Positions 1-9,095 of a stretch of DNA of 64,000 nucleotides are shown one piece after another. The stretch lies in assembly GCA_043721915.1 (NCBI GenBank), contig JAYSPV010000045.1:1-64000 (forward strand), read 5' to 3'. The DNA comes from UBA668 sp043721915. GTDB taxonomy: Bacteria; Actinomycetota; Acidimicrobiia; Acidimicrobiales; Ilumatobacteraceae. Under the pieces are notes generated by a model. The model saw nothing but the letters and a program-made list of their open reading frames with translations, did no database searches and was not told where the DNA came from. Numbering within the stretch: the first letter of the stretch is position 1; each line of letters starts with the position of its first letter. The position numbers and the translations under genes were made by a program.

Positions 1-123
1 TCATCGGGGTCATGATCCGTTCTTGCCCTGGAAGGAGTGAAGAACCGCTACACCAGGTGTCTCACCTCACCCTGACAGACAGGGGCCGTCACGGCCTCCC
101 CATCGAACCCAAAGTCGGAACGT

Positions 124-152
124 TTGTACCGGGAATCGGGTGCGGGACTAAC
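124..152 (+). promoter_or_regulatory. putative sigma70-type promoter, near-leaderless
   Basis: TTGTAC at 124-129 and ACTAAC at 147-152 are separated by 17 bp. The start codon at 161 lies 9 bases past the -10, so the mRNA would have almost no leader and there is no Shine-Dalgarno before the ATG. The -10 is a weak match. Positions 1-123 hold no gene that I can support; they contain a short CCCTG/CAGGG inverted repeat. Confidence 0.4.
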
Positions 153-160
153 GTGGGCAC

Positions 161-1462
161 ATGAGTGACCATGCGGATGTCATCGTCATCGGCGCAGGTG
201 TGATCGGCGCTTCTGTCGCGTTCGAGCTGGCTCGCGGCGGCCGCAGCGTGATCGTCGTCGACAAGGGGCCGGCGCCCGGCGCGGGCTCCACCAGCTCGTC
301 GGTGTCGATCATCCGGTTCAGCTACTCCACCCCCGATGCGGTGCTCACCGCGTGGGAGGCCGCGGCGATGTGGCGGGACTGGGAGGGCCACCTCGGCATG
401 GTGGACCCGGGGGGCATGGCTCGCTTCATCCGCACCGGCATGTGCATCTTCCACACGCCGGGCGACAACACCGCGCGTGTCGCGCGGTTGTGGGACGAAG
501 TCGGCATCGCCTATGACGTGCTCGATGCGGCGGAACTTCGCCGCCGGCTACCCGGGGTGGATCTCGGCGCGTACTACCCGCCCAAGCGGATCGACGACCC
601 AGCCTTCGCCGACGAGGCCACCACCGAGCTCAGCGCGATCCTCGAGCCCGAGTCGGGCTTCATCGATGACCCGATGCTGGCAGCGCACAACCTCGCCACT
701 GCCGCACGACAGCACGGCGCTCAGTTCCGCTTCCACCAGGAAGTGGTCAGCATCGACCAGGCCGATGGCCGCGTCGTCGGGGTGACGCTCGCCGGTGGCG
801 AGCAGCTGCGGGCGCCGGTCGTGGTGAACGTCGGCGGCCCACACTCCAGCCGCATCAACGAGATGGCCGGTGTCACGGAGGGGATGAACATCAAGAACCG
901 TCCGCTGCGCCAGGAGGTCTTCACCGTGGAGGCGCCCGCAGGCCAGCGCCTCGACGACGGCTTTCCGGCCACCGCCGATCTCGACATCGGCCAGTACATC
1001 CGCCCGCAGCTCGGTGGTACCTGGCTGGTCGGCGGCACCGAGCCCGAGTGCGACGAGCTGCACTGGGTCGACGATCCCGATGACTTCGACGAGTACCCGA
1101 CGGTGGAGCAGTTCGAGGTGTCGATGATGCGACTCGCCCGTCGCATGCCCGGGTTCGGAGTGCCACACCGGCCGGTGGGCTTGGCTGCTCTCTACGATGT
1201 CGCGGACGACTGGGTGCCGATGTACGACAAGAGCGACCTGCCCGGCTTCTTCATGGCATGCGGCACCAGCGGCAACCAGTTCAAGAACGCTCCGATCGCC
1301 GGCCAGTTCATGAAGGCGATCATCGACGCCGAGGCCGCCGGCGTCGACCACGACACCCACCCGGTGCAGTTCGTGGGTGCCCGTACCGGCCGTGCGATCA
1401 ATCTCGGGGCGTTCTCCCGCCGTCGGGAGCGGTCGCTGACCTCCGGCACCGTGATGGGCTGA
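161..1462 (+). CDS. FAD-dependent amine oxidoreductase (DAO family)
   Basis: 433 residues. The N-terminus has the Rossmann dinucleotide-binding pattern GAGVIGASVAFELA (about residues 11-24), then a GAGSTSSS segment typical of the sarcosine oxidase / dimethylglycine dehydrogenase branch. The C-terminus has a GTSGNQFKNAPIAG segment that closes over FAD in this fold. The family oxidises secondary or tertiary amines such as sarcosine, forming an imine and reducing FAD. It is first in a run with a ferredoxin, P450, HutD-like protein and 2-oxoglutarate dioxygenase, so a role in degrading a methylated or quaternary amine is plausible. The substrate cannot be read from the sequence. It could equally be a D-amino-acid dehydrogenase-type enzyme. 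Confidence 0.85.
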   Translation: MSDHADVIVIGAGVIGASVAFELARGGRSVIVVDKGPAPGAGSTSSSVSIIRFSYSTPDAVLTAWEAAAMWRDWEGHLGMVDPGGMARFIRTGMCIFHTPGDNTARVARLWDEVGIAYDVLDAAELRRRLPGVDLGAYYPPKRIDDPAFADEATTELSAILEPESGFIDDPMLAAHNLATAARQHGAQFRFHQEVVSIDQADGRVVGVTLAGGEQLRAPVVVNVGGPHSSRINEMAGVTEGMNIKNRPLRQEVFTVEAPAGQRLDDGFPATADLDIGQYIRPQLGGTWLVGGTEPECDELHWVDDPDDFDEYPTVEQFEVSMMRLARRMPGFGVPHRPVGLAALYDVADDWVPMYDKSDLPGFFMACGTSGNQFKNAPIAGQFMKAIIDAEAAGVDHDTHPVQFVGARTGRAINLGAFSRRRERSLTSGTVMG

Positions 1463-1618
1463 CAGCGCCGCGGTGTACTGTCGCATCCGATGATCGGGGG
1501 GGGTCCATCGCAGTGCTGCCGGAGCAGCCGGTCGTCGTGCAGCTGCGCGCCTCCGCCACACTTGGTCGTTCACTGCCGACGACTCACGACGAACCGCACC
1601 CCGCGGAGAGGAGCACAC

Positions 1619-1816
1619 ATGAGGATCACACTCGACTACGACGCATGCCACGGCCACCAGAGCTGTGCGATCGCCGCCCCCGAGGTGTTCGGCGCCGATG
1701 ATCTCGGCAACGCAGTCCTCCTCATCGAGGGCGAGATCCCTTCCGGGCTCGAGGCCAAGGCGCGTCGCGCTGTCGGCAACTGCCCTGAGCATGCCCTCAC
1801 CATCCTGGGGGACTGA
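1619..1816 (+). CDS. small [3Fe-4S]-type ferredoxin, P450 partner
   Basis: 65 residues, the usual length for actinobacterial P450 ferredoxins. Cluster ligands are visible as C10, C16 and C55 (in CPEHA). Position 13, normally the removable ligand of a 4Fe-4S cluster, is His, the pattern of three-iron or histidine-variant ferredoxins that feed electrons to P450s. I chose the ATG at 1619 because GAGAGGAG precedes it at an ideal distance; an upstream in-frame extension to 1490 encodes nothing recognisable. The P450 gene starts only 4 bp after its stop, so the two are almost certainly cotranscribed and functional partners. Confidence 0.9.
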   Translation: MRITLDYDACHGHQSCAIAAPEVFGADDLGNAVLLIEGEIPSGLEAKARRAVGNCPEHALTILGD

Positions 1817-1820
1817 GCAC

Positions 1821-3017
1821 GTGACCGCGCTCGACCCGTTCACCGACTACGACATCTTCGACCCGGAGTACCTGATCAACCCGTTCCCGACGATCGACGC
1901 GATCCGTTCGTCCGAGTGCCCCATCGCACACACCGAGCGATGGGGTGGCTCATGGCTGCCGACGAAGTACGCCGACATCGTGGCCATCGCACAGGAACAC
2001 GAGCTGTTCACCTCGCGCCAGATCATCGTCACCCCGCCCCCGCAGATCCAGTTCGAGGGGCCGTACGGTGGCGTCGCGGCCCCGCCGATCACGAGCGATC
2101 CGCCCGAGCACCACTGGCACCGCCGCCTCATCCTGCCGTTCTTCGCGCCGCAGGCCGTTGCCAAGTACGAGCAGGGCACGCGCGAGCTGTGCAACTCGCT
2201 GATCGACGGTTTCATCGAGCGTGGCCGCGCCGACTCGGCCGCCGAGTACGCACAGCAGATCCCGGTGCGGGTGATCGCCACGATGCTCGGTGTGCCCACC
2301 GAGATGAGCGACGAGTTCACCTCGTGGGTGCGTGGCGTGCTGGAAGTCGGCCTGCAGGACCCGAAGGTGCGCTTCGCGTCGCGGATGAAGATCCTCGACT
2401 ACTTCCGGGCCCAGATCGACGATCGCAAGGTCAACCCGCGTGAGAACGACCTGATCACCACCCTTCTCGACAGCGAGGTGGACGGGCACAAGGTGCCGGA
2501 GGACTACGTACACGGGGTGTGCAACCTGATGCTGGTCGCTGGTGTCGACACCACCTGGTCGTCGATCGGCGCCTCGCTGTGGCACCTTGCCCAGCACCCG
2601 GAGCAACGCCAAGAACTTCGCGACGACCCCGATCTGTGGCCGGCGGCCATCGAGGAGCTGCTCCGTGCGTACGCCCCGGTGACGATGGCCCGGATCGTTG
2701 ATCACGACACCGAGTTCCAGGGTTGCCCGATGAGTGCCGGCGACCGTGTGCTGATGTCGTTCCCGGCGGCCAACCGCGACCCCGACCAGTTCGAGAACCC
2801 CGATGTGGTGGATTTCCATCGCGAGCACAACCGCCACGTCGCGTTCGGTGCCGGCATCCATCGCTGCGCGGGCTCCAACCTGGCCCGCCTCGAACTGCGG
2901 GTGGCGTTGCAGACGTGGCTGGCGCGCATTCCCGACTTCGAGCTCGCTGATCCGACCGACGTCACCTGGGCTGGTGGCCAGGTGCGTGGCACGCGGCGGG
3001 CGCTGGTCACGTTCTGA
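1821..3017 (+). CDS. cytochrome P450
   Basis: 398 residues from a GTG start, the normal size for soluble bacterial P450s. The I-helix oxygen-activation segment AGVDTT lies at about residues 239-244, an EXXR region follows in the K helix, and the heme-binding loop FGAGIHRCAG puts the axial Cys at residue 349. It is a monooxygenase expected to take electrons from the ferredoxin encoded 4 bp upstream. The Asp in AGVDTT instead of the commoner Gly/His-Glu is within family variation. An in-frame extension upstream to 1665 overlaps the ferredoxin gene and was rejected. Substrate unknown; neighbours suggest a small amine-derived compound. Confidence 0.92.
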   Translation: MTALDPFTDYDIFDPEYLINPFPTIDAIRSSECPIAHTERWGGSWLPTKYADIVAIAQEHELFTSRQIIVTPPPQIQFEGPYGGVAAPPITSDPPEHHWHRRLILPFFAPQAVAKYEQGTRELCNSLIDGFIERGRADSAAEYAQQIPVRVIATMLGVPTEMSDEFTSWVRGVLEVGLQDPKVRFASRMKILDYFRAQIDDRKVNPRENDLITTLLDSEVDGHKVPEDYVHGVCNLMLVAGVDTTWSSIGASLWHLAQHPEQRQELRDDPDLWPAAIEELLRAYAPVTMARIVDHDTEFQGCPMSAGDRVLMSFPAANRDPDQFENPDVVDFHREHNRHVAFGAGIHRCAGSNLARLELRVALQTWLARIPDFELADPTDVTWAGGQVRGTRRALVTF

Positions 3018-3020
3018 CCG

Positions 3021-3635
3021 ATGCTTCTCCTGCGTGGACAGGATGCGCTGCGGGTTCGATGGCGCAATGACGGCGGCTGGACCCGTGAGATCACCCGTGA
3101 GCCGTCGACGGGTGAGTCCTTCGAGTGGCGCGTCTCGATCGCCGAGGTGGAAGTCGATGGGCCGTTCTCCGTGTTCGACGGTTACGACCGCGTGCTCGTG
3201 TTGCTCGAGGGGGCAGGCATGGATCTCGCCAACGCGGCGACCGGCGCGACCACCGAGCTGCGGCCCGACAGCCGGCGCACTCGCTTCGCCGGTGAGGTGC
3301 CGATCGTGGCGACGGTGCTCGCCGGCCCGACCACCGACTTCAACCTGATCTGGCGCCGAGATTCGTTCGTGGCAACGGCTCATTACGTCGAGGGAAGGCA
3401 CGAGGTCGGAGCCGGCGGTGGCGCCGAGGTGGTCGCGGGTGTCTACCTGGCGCATGGCAGCGCAACACTGATCGACGGCACCGTCGCAGCGGCAGGCGAT
3501 ACGTTCGTCAGCGACCCGGGTGAGCGGTTGCACCTCGACCTGGACGGCTCGATGGTGGCCTTCGTGGTGGCTTCGCTCGCGGCCGCGGAGCGTGGACTCA
3601 CCGGGCTGACGGTGGTCGAGAAAGATCGCGACTGA
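3021..3635 (+). CDS. HutD/Ves family cupin-like protein
   Basis: 204 residues starting 3 bp after the P450 stop, so in the same operon. The N-terminal pattern W-R-N-D-G-G-W-T-R-E-I and the following F-EWRVSIAEVE...GPFSVFDGYDRV stretch are characteristic of HutD/Ves, a double-stranded beta-helix family. HutD genes often sit in histidine-utilisation operons, where the protein is thought to act as a regulator or governor rather than an enzyme. No hut genes are present here, so that role is not supported by context. No catalytic residues can be pointed out. Confidence 0.8.
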   Translation: MLLLRGQDALRVRWRNDGGWTREITREPSTGESFEWRVSIAEVEVDGPFSVFDGYDRVLVLLEGAGMDLANAATGATTELRPDSRRTRFAGEVPIVATVLAGPTTDFNLIWRRDSFVATAHYVEGRHEVGAGGGAEVVAGVYLAHGSATLIDGTVAAAGDTFVSDPGERLHLDLDGSMVAFVVASLAAAERGLTGLTVVEKDRD

Positions 3636-3650
3636 ACTAGCATTCAGGAA

Positions 3651-4751
3651 ATGGCAACGATCACTTCGCTTCGGCACGACAACGAGTCGCTGGAGGTCAC
3701 CTGGTCGGATGGCGTCGTCTCCCGGTTTCCGTGGTTGTGGCTGCGCGATCACGCGCACGACGACGACACGATGCACCCGGTCACCCAGCAGCGCCAGTTG
3801 TTCACGGCGCGCGTGCCTCGCGGGTTGCGCGGGCTGAGCAGCGATGTCGTGGACGGCGCGCTGCACGTGACCTGGGACATGCTCGAACCGACATCGGTGC
3901 TGCCGATCTCGTTCCTCGCCACGTACCGCTTTCCGCGGGTCGCGCGTGCTGCGGTGGATGTGCCCGTCACGCTGTGGAACGCGGCCTCGCTGACGACCCC
4001 GACGGTCGCCCACGACCTGGTGATGCACACCGATGCAGGTCTCGCGCAATGGCTCACCTACACACTGCAGTACGGCTTCTGCATCGTGACAGGAACACCG
4101 GCCACCGCGGAGGCCACCGAGGCGCTGCTGCGGCGAGTTGCGTACATCCGCGAGACGATCTTCGGCGGGTTCTGGGAGTTCCAGGCCGACATGTCGAAGG
4201 CGGACACTGCGTACACCACGCTGGAGTTGCGCGGGCACACGGATGGCACGTACAGCGCCGATGCCCCAGGGTGTCAGCTGCTGCACTGCCTCGAGTTCGT
4301 CGGTACCGGGGGAGAGAGCACGATGGTCGATGCGTTCGCCATCGCCCGTCGGATGGAGTCGGAACATCCCGACCTGTTCGAGGCCTTCTCCTCGATGATG
4401 GTGCCCGGTCAGTACATCGGTGATGGCGCTCACCTCATGGCCGCTCGCCCGGTGTTCCGCCACGACCACACAGGCCGGCTGGTACAGGTGTCGTTCAACA
4501 ACTACGACCGTGCGCCGTTCCTGCTCGCCGAGGCGGACATGCTCACGTTCTACGACGCGCTGCGGGTGTTCGAGGAGCTTGCCAACGACCCAGCGATGCA
4601 GTGGCGCCACGTACTGGCGCCTGGTGAGGCGATGCTGTTCGACAACTGGCGGGTGCTGCACGGCCGGGCCGCCTACACCGGGCTGCGCCGGATGTGCGGT
4701 GGTTACATCAACCGCGAGGATCTGGAAAGCCGGCTGCGTCAGCTGCTCTGA
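3651..4751 (+). CDS. gamma-butyrobetaine-dioxygenase-like Fe(II)/2-oxoglutarate oxygenase
   Basis: 366 residues. The N-terminal 85 residues match the DUF971 module (LRHD...W-DG-V..FPWLWLRDH), the small domain that precedes the catalytic domain in gamma-butyrobetaine and trimethyllysine hydroxylases. The TauD-type domain follows, with iron ligands H196 and D198 (RGHTDGT) and a distal His at about 337 (VLHGR). Family members hydroxylate quaternary amines such as gamma-butyrobetaine on the route to carnitine, using 2-oxoglutarate and oxygen. It lies 15 bp after the HutD-like gene and is probably last in the operon; the next gene is convergent. Exact substrate is inferred only at family level. 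Confidence 0.85.
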   Translation: MATITSLRHDNESLEVTWSDGVVSRFPWLWLRDHAHDDDTMHPVTQQRQLFTARVPRGLRGLSSDVVDGALHVTWDMLEPTSVLPISFLATYRFPRVARAAVDVPVTLWNAASLTTPTVAHDLVMHTDAGLAQWLTYTLQYGFCIVTGTPATAEATEALLRRVAYIRETIFGGFWEFQADMSKADTAYTTLELRGHTDGTYSADAPGCQLLHCLEFVGTGGESTMVDAFAIARRMESEHPDLFEAFSSMMVPGQYIGDGAHLMAARPVFRHDHTGRLVQVSFNNYDRAPFLLAEADMLTFYDALRVFEELANDPAMQWRHVLAPGEAMLFDNWRVLHGRAAYTGLRRMCGGYINREDLESRLRQLL

Positions 4752-4757
4752 GGGCCG

Positions 4758-5396
4758 TCAGGCCAGGTCGGCGTCATCGATGACCAGGTCGGCCGCCGCC
4801 GACTCGTGGCCGATCAGGACAGCGTTCGGTTCATCGACCGTGTGGACCCAGCGTGCCGCCTCGGCGGCTGTGCGTCCGAAGCGGATGTGCCGGTCGATCA
4901 GGCGCCGCCGCCGAACGTCGTCGCCCGGGGCCATCAGCCACGTCTCGTCGAGCATTCCCGCCACCTCGGCCCATCGCCCCCGTTGCAGGAGCAGGTAGTT
5001 GCCTTCGGTGACCACCAGTTCGGTGCCGGTTGCGATACGGATCGCTCCGGCAATGGGCTCCTCGATCTCGCGGTGGAATCGGGGGACGAGCACGTCGACG
5101 CGACGCGCGTGCACCCGTTCGAGCGCGTGGAGGTAGCCGTCGACATCGAACGTGTCGGGGGCGCCCTTGCGATCCGATCGGCCGAGCCGGCGGAGCTGCT
5201 CGTTCGCCATGTGGAAGCCGTCCAGCGGCAGCAGTTGCGCACGGCTTGCGAAGTGGGCGACAACGGCGTCGCCGAGCGTGCTCTTGCCGGCCCCGGGTGC
5301 CCCGGCGATGCCGAGCACTCGGCCACCGCGAGCGAGCATCTGCTCGACGCGTTCGATGAGTCGTGGGTGGATCAGCCGTTGAGGTGGAGTTGCCAT
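4758..5396 (-). CDS. nucleoside/nucleotide kinase family P-loop kinase (FrcK/YggC-like)
   Basis: 212 residues. Walker A GAPGAGKS lies at residues 32-39, followed by PLDGFHM, the substrate loop of the uridine kinase / phosphoribulokinase / pantothenate kinase superfamily, and a PDTFDVDGYL segment typical of the YggC-like branch. These kinases are often encoded with sugar transporters or sugar kinases. Its start overlaps the end of a PfkB kinase gene by 25 bp on the same strand, so the pair forms a two-gene operon. A substrate such as a sugar, nucleoside or cofactor precursor is likely; I cannot say which. Confidence 0.8.
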   Translation of the reverse strand: MATPPQRLIHPRLIERVEQMLARGGRVLGIAGAPGAGKSTLGDAVVAHFASRAQLLPLDGFHMANEQLRRLGRSDRKGAPDTFDVDGYLHALERVHARRVDVLVPRFHREIEEPIAGAIRIATGTELVVTEGNYLLLQRGRWAEVAGMLDETWLMAPGDDVRRRRLIDRHIRFGRTAAEAARWVHTVDEPNAVLIGHESAAADLVIDDADLA

Positions 5397-6298
5397 CGCT
5401 CGGAGAGCTCGTTTCGTCGTGGCGGGTCGGCGCCGACACGTTGGCAGGTGATCGCGGCCACCTCCTGGGCGGCTGCGACGGCACGAGCGACGAGTCCGGC
5501 ATCGGCCAACCGCTCACGCCCGAGGCCCGCCTCGAGCCACCAGGCGAGGAACGCTCCGCCGAAGGAATCGCCGGCCCCGATCGTGTCGGCGACTTCGATC
5601 CGCTCCGTCGGTATGAGTAGTTCGTCGCCGGCGGTGATCGCCAAGGTGCCCTCTTCGCCCTTGGTCAACAGCACCAGCGTGACGCCGCGGACGACGAGCG
5701 AGCGTGCGAGCTCAACCGGGTCGACATCCGGCGCGAGGTAGGCGGCGTCCTCGGTGCTGAGCTTCACCACGTCGGCGCGCTCACATGACTCGTCCACGCG
5801 CCGGAGGTAGGCGGTGCGGTCGGTGACGACACCGGCGCGGCAGTTGGGATCGACCATCACCAGCGTGTTCGAGGGAAGCCCGCGCAGGTAGGCGATGACG
5901 GTCGAGGCCATCGGTTCCAGCACCAGGCCCAGGGTGCCCACGTGGACGGCCGCTGGCGCGCCGGCTGCTGCAGGCACGAGCGCGAGCGAAGGTGCGGAGG
6001 TGCCCGACACGTAGAAGTGGTAGGTGGCGGCACCCCGATCGTTCAGTTCTGCGACGGCGAGCGTGGTGGGCAGTGTGGTGCGCACGGTGGCGTCAGCGCA
6101 CACACCGTCGGCCGTCAGTTGCGCGAACAGCTGCGAGCCGAAACGATCGTTGGAGATCGCGCCGAGAAAGGTGACGGGGTGCTGGAGCCGGCCGATGGTG
6201 CGCGCGGCGTTGTACGGCCCGCCGCCCAGTGTTGCCACGACGGCGCCGCCCGCATCGATCACGAGGTCGACCAGCGCCTCACCTGCCACGACGATCAT
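5372..6298 (-). CDS. PfkB-family carbohydrate kinase (fructokinase-like)
   Basis: 308 residues from the ATG at 6298, chosen because the protein then begins MIVVAGEALVD as ribokinase-family proteins do. An upstream ATG at 6358 would add 20 unrelated Arg-rich residues. The N-terminal signature GGGPYNAA (about 25-32) binds sugar. The C-terminal GAGDSFGG motif (241-248) carries the catalytic base D244 and the anion hole. It phosphorylates a sugar or nucleoside using ATP. It is the upstream gene of an operon with the P-loop kinase. The 96 bp between this start and the divergent P450 gene presumably holds promoters for both. Confidence 0.87.
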   Translation of the reverse strand: MIVVAGEALVDLVIDAGGAVVATLGGGPYNAARTIGRLQHPVTFLGAISNDRFGSQLFAQLTADGVCADATVRTTLPTTLAVAELNDRGAATYHFYVSGTSAPSLALVPAAAGAPAAVHVGTLGLVLEPMASTVIAYLRGLPSNTLVMVDPNCRAGVVTDRTAYLRRVDESCERADVVKLSTEDAAYLAPDVDPVELARSLVVRGVTLVLLTKGEEGTLAITAGDELLIPTERIEVADTIGAGDSFGGAFLAWWLEAGLGRERLADAGLVARAVAAAQEVAAITCQRVGADPPRRNELSERWQLHLNG

Positions 6299-6394
6299 CT
6301 CGTCCGAACCTACATGCCTCCGACGCCCGCAGCGACATGCCGACCAGGCGGCCCGCATGGCCCCTCCTGAGGCGCCGCCGCGTACGCTGGCCGG

Positions 6395-7618
6395 ATGAGC
6401 CTGGATGAGCTGATCGCCCGCTTCGATGTTGCCGACCCAGCCTTCATTGCGGACCCTTACCCGGTGCTCAATGCGATCCGCGAAGCCACACCGATCTTCT
6501 GGAACGAGGGCACAGGGCAGTGGACGCTCACCCGCTTCAGCGATGTGCGCGAGTCGCTACGAGACCGTCGGATGGGCCGGAGCTACAGCCATCTGTACAG
6601 CCATGCGGAGGTCGGCCGTTCCGCCCCGGACCCGCGTTGGGCCGCATTCCAACAGCACGAGCAGTGGTCGCTGCTGTGCCTCGAGCCGCCGGACCACACC
6701 CGCATCCGGCGGTTGGTGGCCAAGGTGTTCACGCCGCGATCGATCGCCGCGTTGCGTCCGTCGGTGCAGGCGTTTGCCGACGAGCTGCTCGATGTCTGCC
6801 GTGACATGGGTTCGTTCGAGTTGCTGCGCGACTACGCCCAGCCGTACTCAGTGGCCGTGATCTGCTCGATGCTGGGCGTGCCGCGCACGGATACGCAGCT
6901 CCTGCTCGACTGGTCGCACGCGATCGTGAAGATGTACGAGCTGAGCACGACCGACGCAGTGCGCGAGGCCGCGAACACCGCCGCTGCCGAGTACATCGCC
7001 TACACGAAGGCGCTGATCGCAGAGAAGCGGCGCACCCCCGACGGGCTGTTGGTCAGCGAGCTGGTTCGAGTGGAAGACGAAGGTGACACGCTCACCGAGG
7101 ACGAGATCGTCTCCACCACGATGGTGCTGCTCGAGGCCGGCCACGAGGCCACGGTCAACACGCTGGGCAACGGCATGCGCGCGATCCTGCGCCATCCCGG
7201 CGAGTGGCAGCGCGTCGTCAGTGGGGAGGTGCCGGCGCGGGTAGCGGTGGAGGAGATGCTGCGCTGGGACCCTCCGCTGCACCTGTTCGAGCGCTGGGTA
7301 CTGGAGGACGGCGTCGAGATCGCCGGCCAGCCGGTCGCGGTAGGTGAGGAGATCGCGATGCTGTTCGGCTCGGCGCAGCGCGACCCGCGCCGCTTCGACG
7401 ACCCAGACCGGTTCGATATCGCCCGCGGCGACGCCGGCCACATCGGCTTCGGGGGTGGCATCCACCTGTGTGTCGGAGCGCCGCTGGCCCGCCAGGAGAT
7501 CGAGGTCTCGGTGGCGGGCCTGGCCGCCCGCTTCCCCGAGATCGAGATGGCTGCCGAACCGGTGTACCACCCCAACTTCGTGATCCGCGGCCTCACCGGC
7601 CTCCACCTGCGGGGCTGA
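6395..7618 (+). CDS. cytochrome P450
   Basis: 407 residues. It shows the N-terminal DPYPVLNAIRE segment common in bacterial class I P450s, the I-helix LLEAGHEATVNT with acid-alcohol pair context, and the heme loop FGGGIHLCVGAPLARQE with axial Cys at residue 359. It is not closely paired with a ferredoxin gene, unlike the P450 at 1821, and must borrow redox partners. The small Dabb protein gene follows 51 bp downstream on the same strand. Substrate not predictable from sequence alone. Confidence 0.92.
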   Translation: MSLDELIARFDVADPAFIADPYPVLNAIREATPIFWNEGTGQWTLTRFSDVRESLRDRRMGRSYSHLYSHAEVGRSAPDPRWAAFQQHEQWSLLCLEPPDHTRIRRLVAKVFTPRSIAALRPSVQAFADELLDVCRDMGSFELLRDYAQPYSVAVICSMLGVPRTDTQLLLDWSHAIVKMYELSTTDAVREAANTAAAEYIAYTKALIAEKRRTPDGLLVSELVRVEDEGDTLTEDEIVSTTMVLLEAGHEATVNTLGNGMRAILRHPGEWQRVVSGEVPARVAVEEMLRWDPPLHLFERWVLEDGVEIAGQPVAVGEEIAMLFGSAQRDPRRFDDPDRFDIARGDAGHIGFGGGIHLCVGAPLARQEIEVSVAGLAARFPEIEMAAEPVYHPNFVIRGLTGLHLRG

Positions 7619-7669
7619 TGCGGACTCGCCGATCGGTACGCTGCGGGCGAATCGAGGAGGGGCGACAGG

Positions 7670-7966
7670 ATGATTCGGCACGTGGTGATGTTCCGGTGGA
7701 ACGATGGTGTGGACGCAGCGCACATCGCGGCGACCACGGCGGAGTTCGCGGCGCTGCCGTCGGCGATCCCGCAGATCCGCTCGTACGCATGGGGCGCCGA
7801 TCTCGGGGTTGCCACGACCAACTTCGACTACGCGGTCACCGGCGAGTTCGACTCTGTCGACGACTTCCTCGCCTACCGCGATCACCCTGCGCACCAAGCG
7901 TTGGTGCAGGCGTTCATCGTGCCGCACGTGCGCGAACGCATAGCCGTGCAGTTCGACGTCGGCTGA
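7670..7966 (+). CDS. Dabb (stress-responsive alpha/beta-barrel) domain protein
   Basis: 98 residues, the full length of a single Dabb domain. It begins MIRHVVMFRW, the hallmark first strand of the family, and has a later D-FLAYRDHPAHQALV segment. A GAGGAGGGG-like purine tract about 10 bp upstream acts as the ribosome-binding site. Dabb proteins form dimeric ferredoxin-like barrels that bind small hydrophobic molecules or act as cyclases or isomerases; many are uncharacterised. It is downstream of a P450 on the same strand and could act on the same compound. Confidence 0.82.
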   Translation: MIRHVVMFRWNDGVDAAHIAATTAEFAALPSAIPQIRSYAWGADLGVATTNFDYAVTGEFDSVDDFLAYRDHPAHQALVQAFIVPHVRERIAVQFDVG

Positions 7967-7972
7967 GCCTGC

Positions 7973-9037
7973 TCAGCTGAGCACGGCCTCCACTCGGCGA
8001 AGGACTTCGGCGACATCTTCGTCGGTGGTCTGGAAGCTGGTCACGAAGCGGAGCACTCCGCCGGGCATGTCGTAGAACAACACGTCGCTCGCCTGCAGCG
8101 CGGCGATCACCTCAGCGCCCACCTGGGCGAACAGGATGTTCGCCTGCGGGTCGTTGAGCAGTTCCACGCCCAGGCCGCGCATGCCGGCGCTCAGCGCGGC
8201 CATCGCATCGTTCGAGTGGCGGGCCAGCCGCAGCCACAGGCCGTCGGTGAGGTAGGCAACCAGCTGTGCGGACTGGAAGCGCATCTTGCTGGCGACATGG
8301 CCGGCCCGCTTCACGCGGTAGACCAGCTGCTCGCTGACGGCCGGGTCGAGGCAGACGATGCCGTCCGTACTGAGCGCGCCGTTCTTGATCGCACCCAGTG
8401 AGAACGCATCCACGCCGGCGTGGGTCAGCAGCGCGGCCGGGGCGCAGCCGTTGGCAGCGATCGCGTTCGCGAGCCGTGCGCCGTCGAGATGCATCCGTAG
8501 GCCGCGCTCGTGTGCGACCGCCGCCAGCGCGGTGACCTCGGCGGGGGAGTAGATCGTGCCGAAGTCGGTCGGGCAGGTGATGGACACAACGGCAGGCTGC
8601 GAGTGGTGAGGGTCGCCCCAGTTCGTCGCGTCGTACACACGCTGCACAGCGGCCGGTAGGAGCTTGTACCCCTCGCCCTGCAGGCCGCGCATCACGGCGC
8701 CGCCGCTGAACATCGAGGTGGCGCCGCCTTCGTTGACGATGATGTGCGACGTCTCATGACACAGCACGCTGCCCCACGGCGGGCACAACGCCGACAGAGC
8801 GAGCGAGTTGGCTGCCGTGCCACTGACCACCGGGAACAGCTCGGCCTCGCGGTGCTCGAACACGTCGCGCGTCAGCTCGCGCGCCTGCGCGGTGATCGCA
8901 TCACCGCCGTAGGCGAGCGCCGAGCCGTCGTTGGCGGCGGCGACTGCAGCCATGATCTGGGGTGCCACGCCCGCCGCATTGTCGCTGCGCAGCTCGATCG
9001 GACGGGAATGGGATGAACTGGCCGACAGAAGCGACAT
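7973..9037 (-). CDS. ltaA: low-specificity L-threonine aldolase
   Basis: 354 residues from the ATG at 9037. PLP enzyme of fold type I that cleaves L-threonine or allo-threonine to glycine and acetaldehyde. The start ELRSDNAAG..P.IM matches the family N-terminus; the segments HETSHI, HLDGARLANA (PLP-binding Asp and Arg) and SLGAIKNGA with the Schiff-base Lys at 218 are present. A much longer frame extends upstream to 9442 across the divergent gene and was rejected. It is convergent with the Dabb gene, with only 6 bp between stops, and divergent from the Cds1-like gene with 58 bp between starts. Confidence 0.9.
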   Translation of the reverse strand: MSLLSASSSHSRPIELRSDNAAGVAPQIMAAVAAANDGSALAYGGDAITAQARELTRDVFEHREAELFPVVSGTAANSLALSALCPPWGSVLCHETSHIIVNEGGATSMFSGGAVMRGLQGEGYKLLPAAVQRVYDATNWGDPHHSQPAVVSITCPTDFGTIYSPAEVTALAAVAHERGLRMHLDGARLANAIAANGCAPAALLTHAGVDAFSLGAIKNGALSTDGIVCLDPAVSEQLVYRVKRAGHVASKMRFQSAQLVAYLTDGLWLRLARHSNDAMAALSAGMRGLGVELLNDPQANILFAQVGAEVIAALQASDVLFYDMPGGVLRFVTSFQTTDEDVAEVLRRVEAVLS

Positions 9038-9095
9038 GGCCGCCAACTCTACGAGCGCGGCGGCGTGGCGAACGACCGGGCATGATGGGAACGTC

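Noticed and set aside
3021..3635. Evidence for a histidine-utilisation operon from the HutD-like gene
   Set aside because: No hutH, hutU, hutI or related genes nearby; HutD-like proteins also occur alone.
1950..4661. Very long open frame on the reverse strand across the P450, HutD and dioxygenase genes
   Set aside because: Composition is His/Arg/Asp-rich without domains, and it is antisense to three genes with clear motifs; an effect of high GC codon bias.
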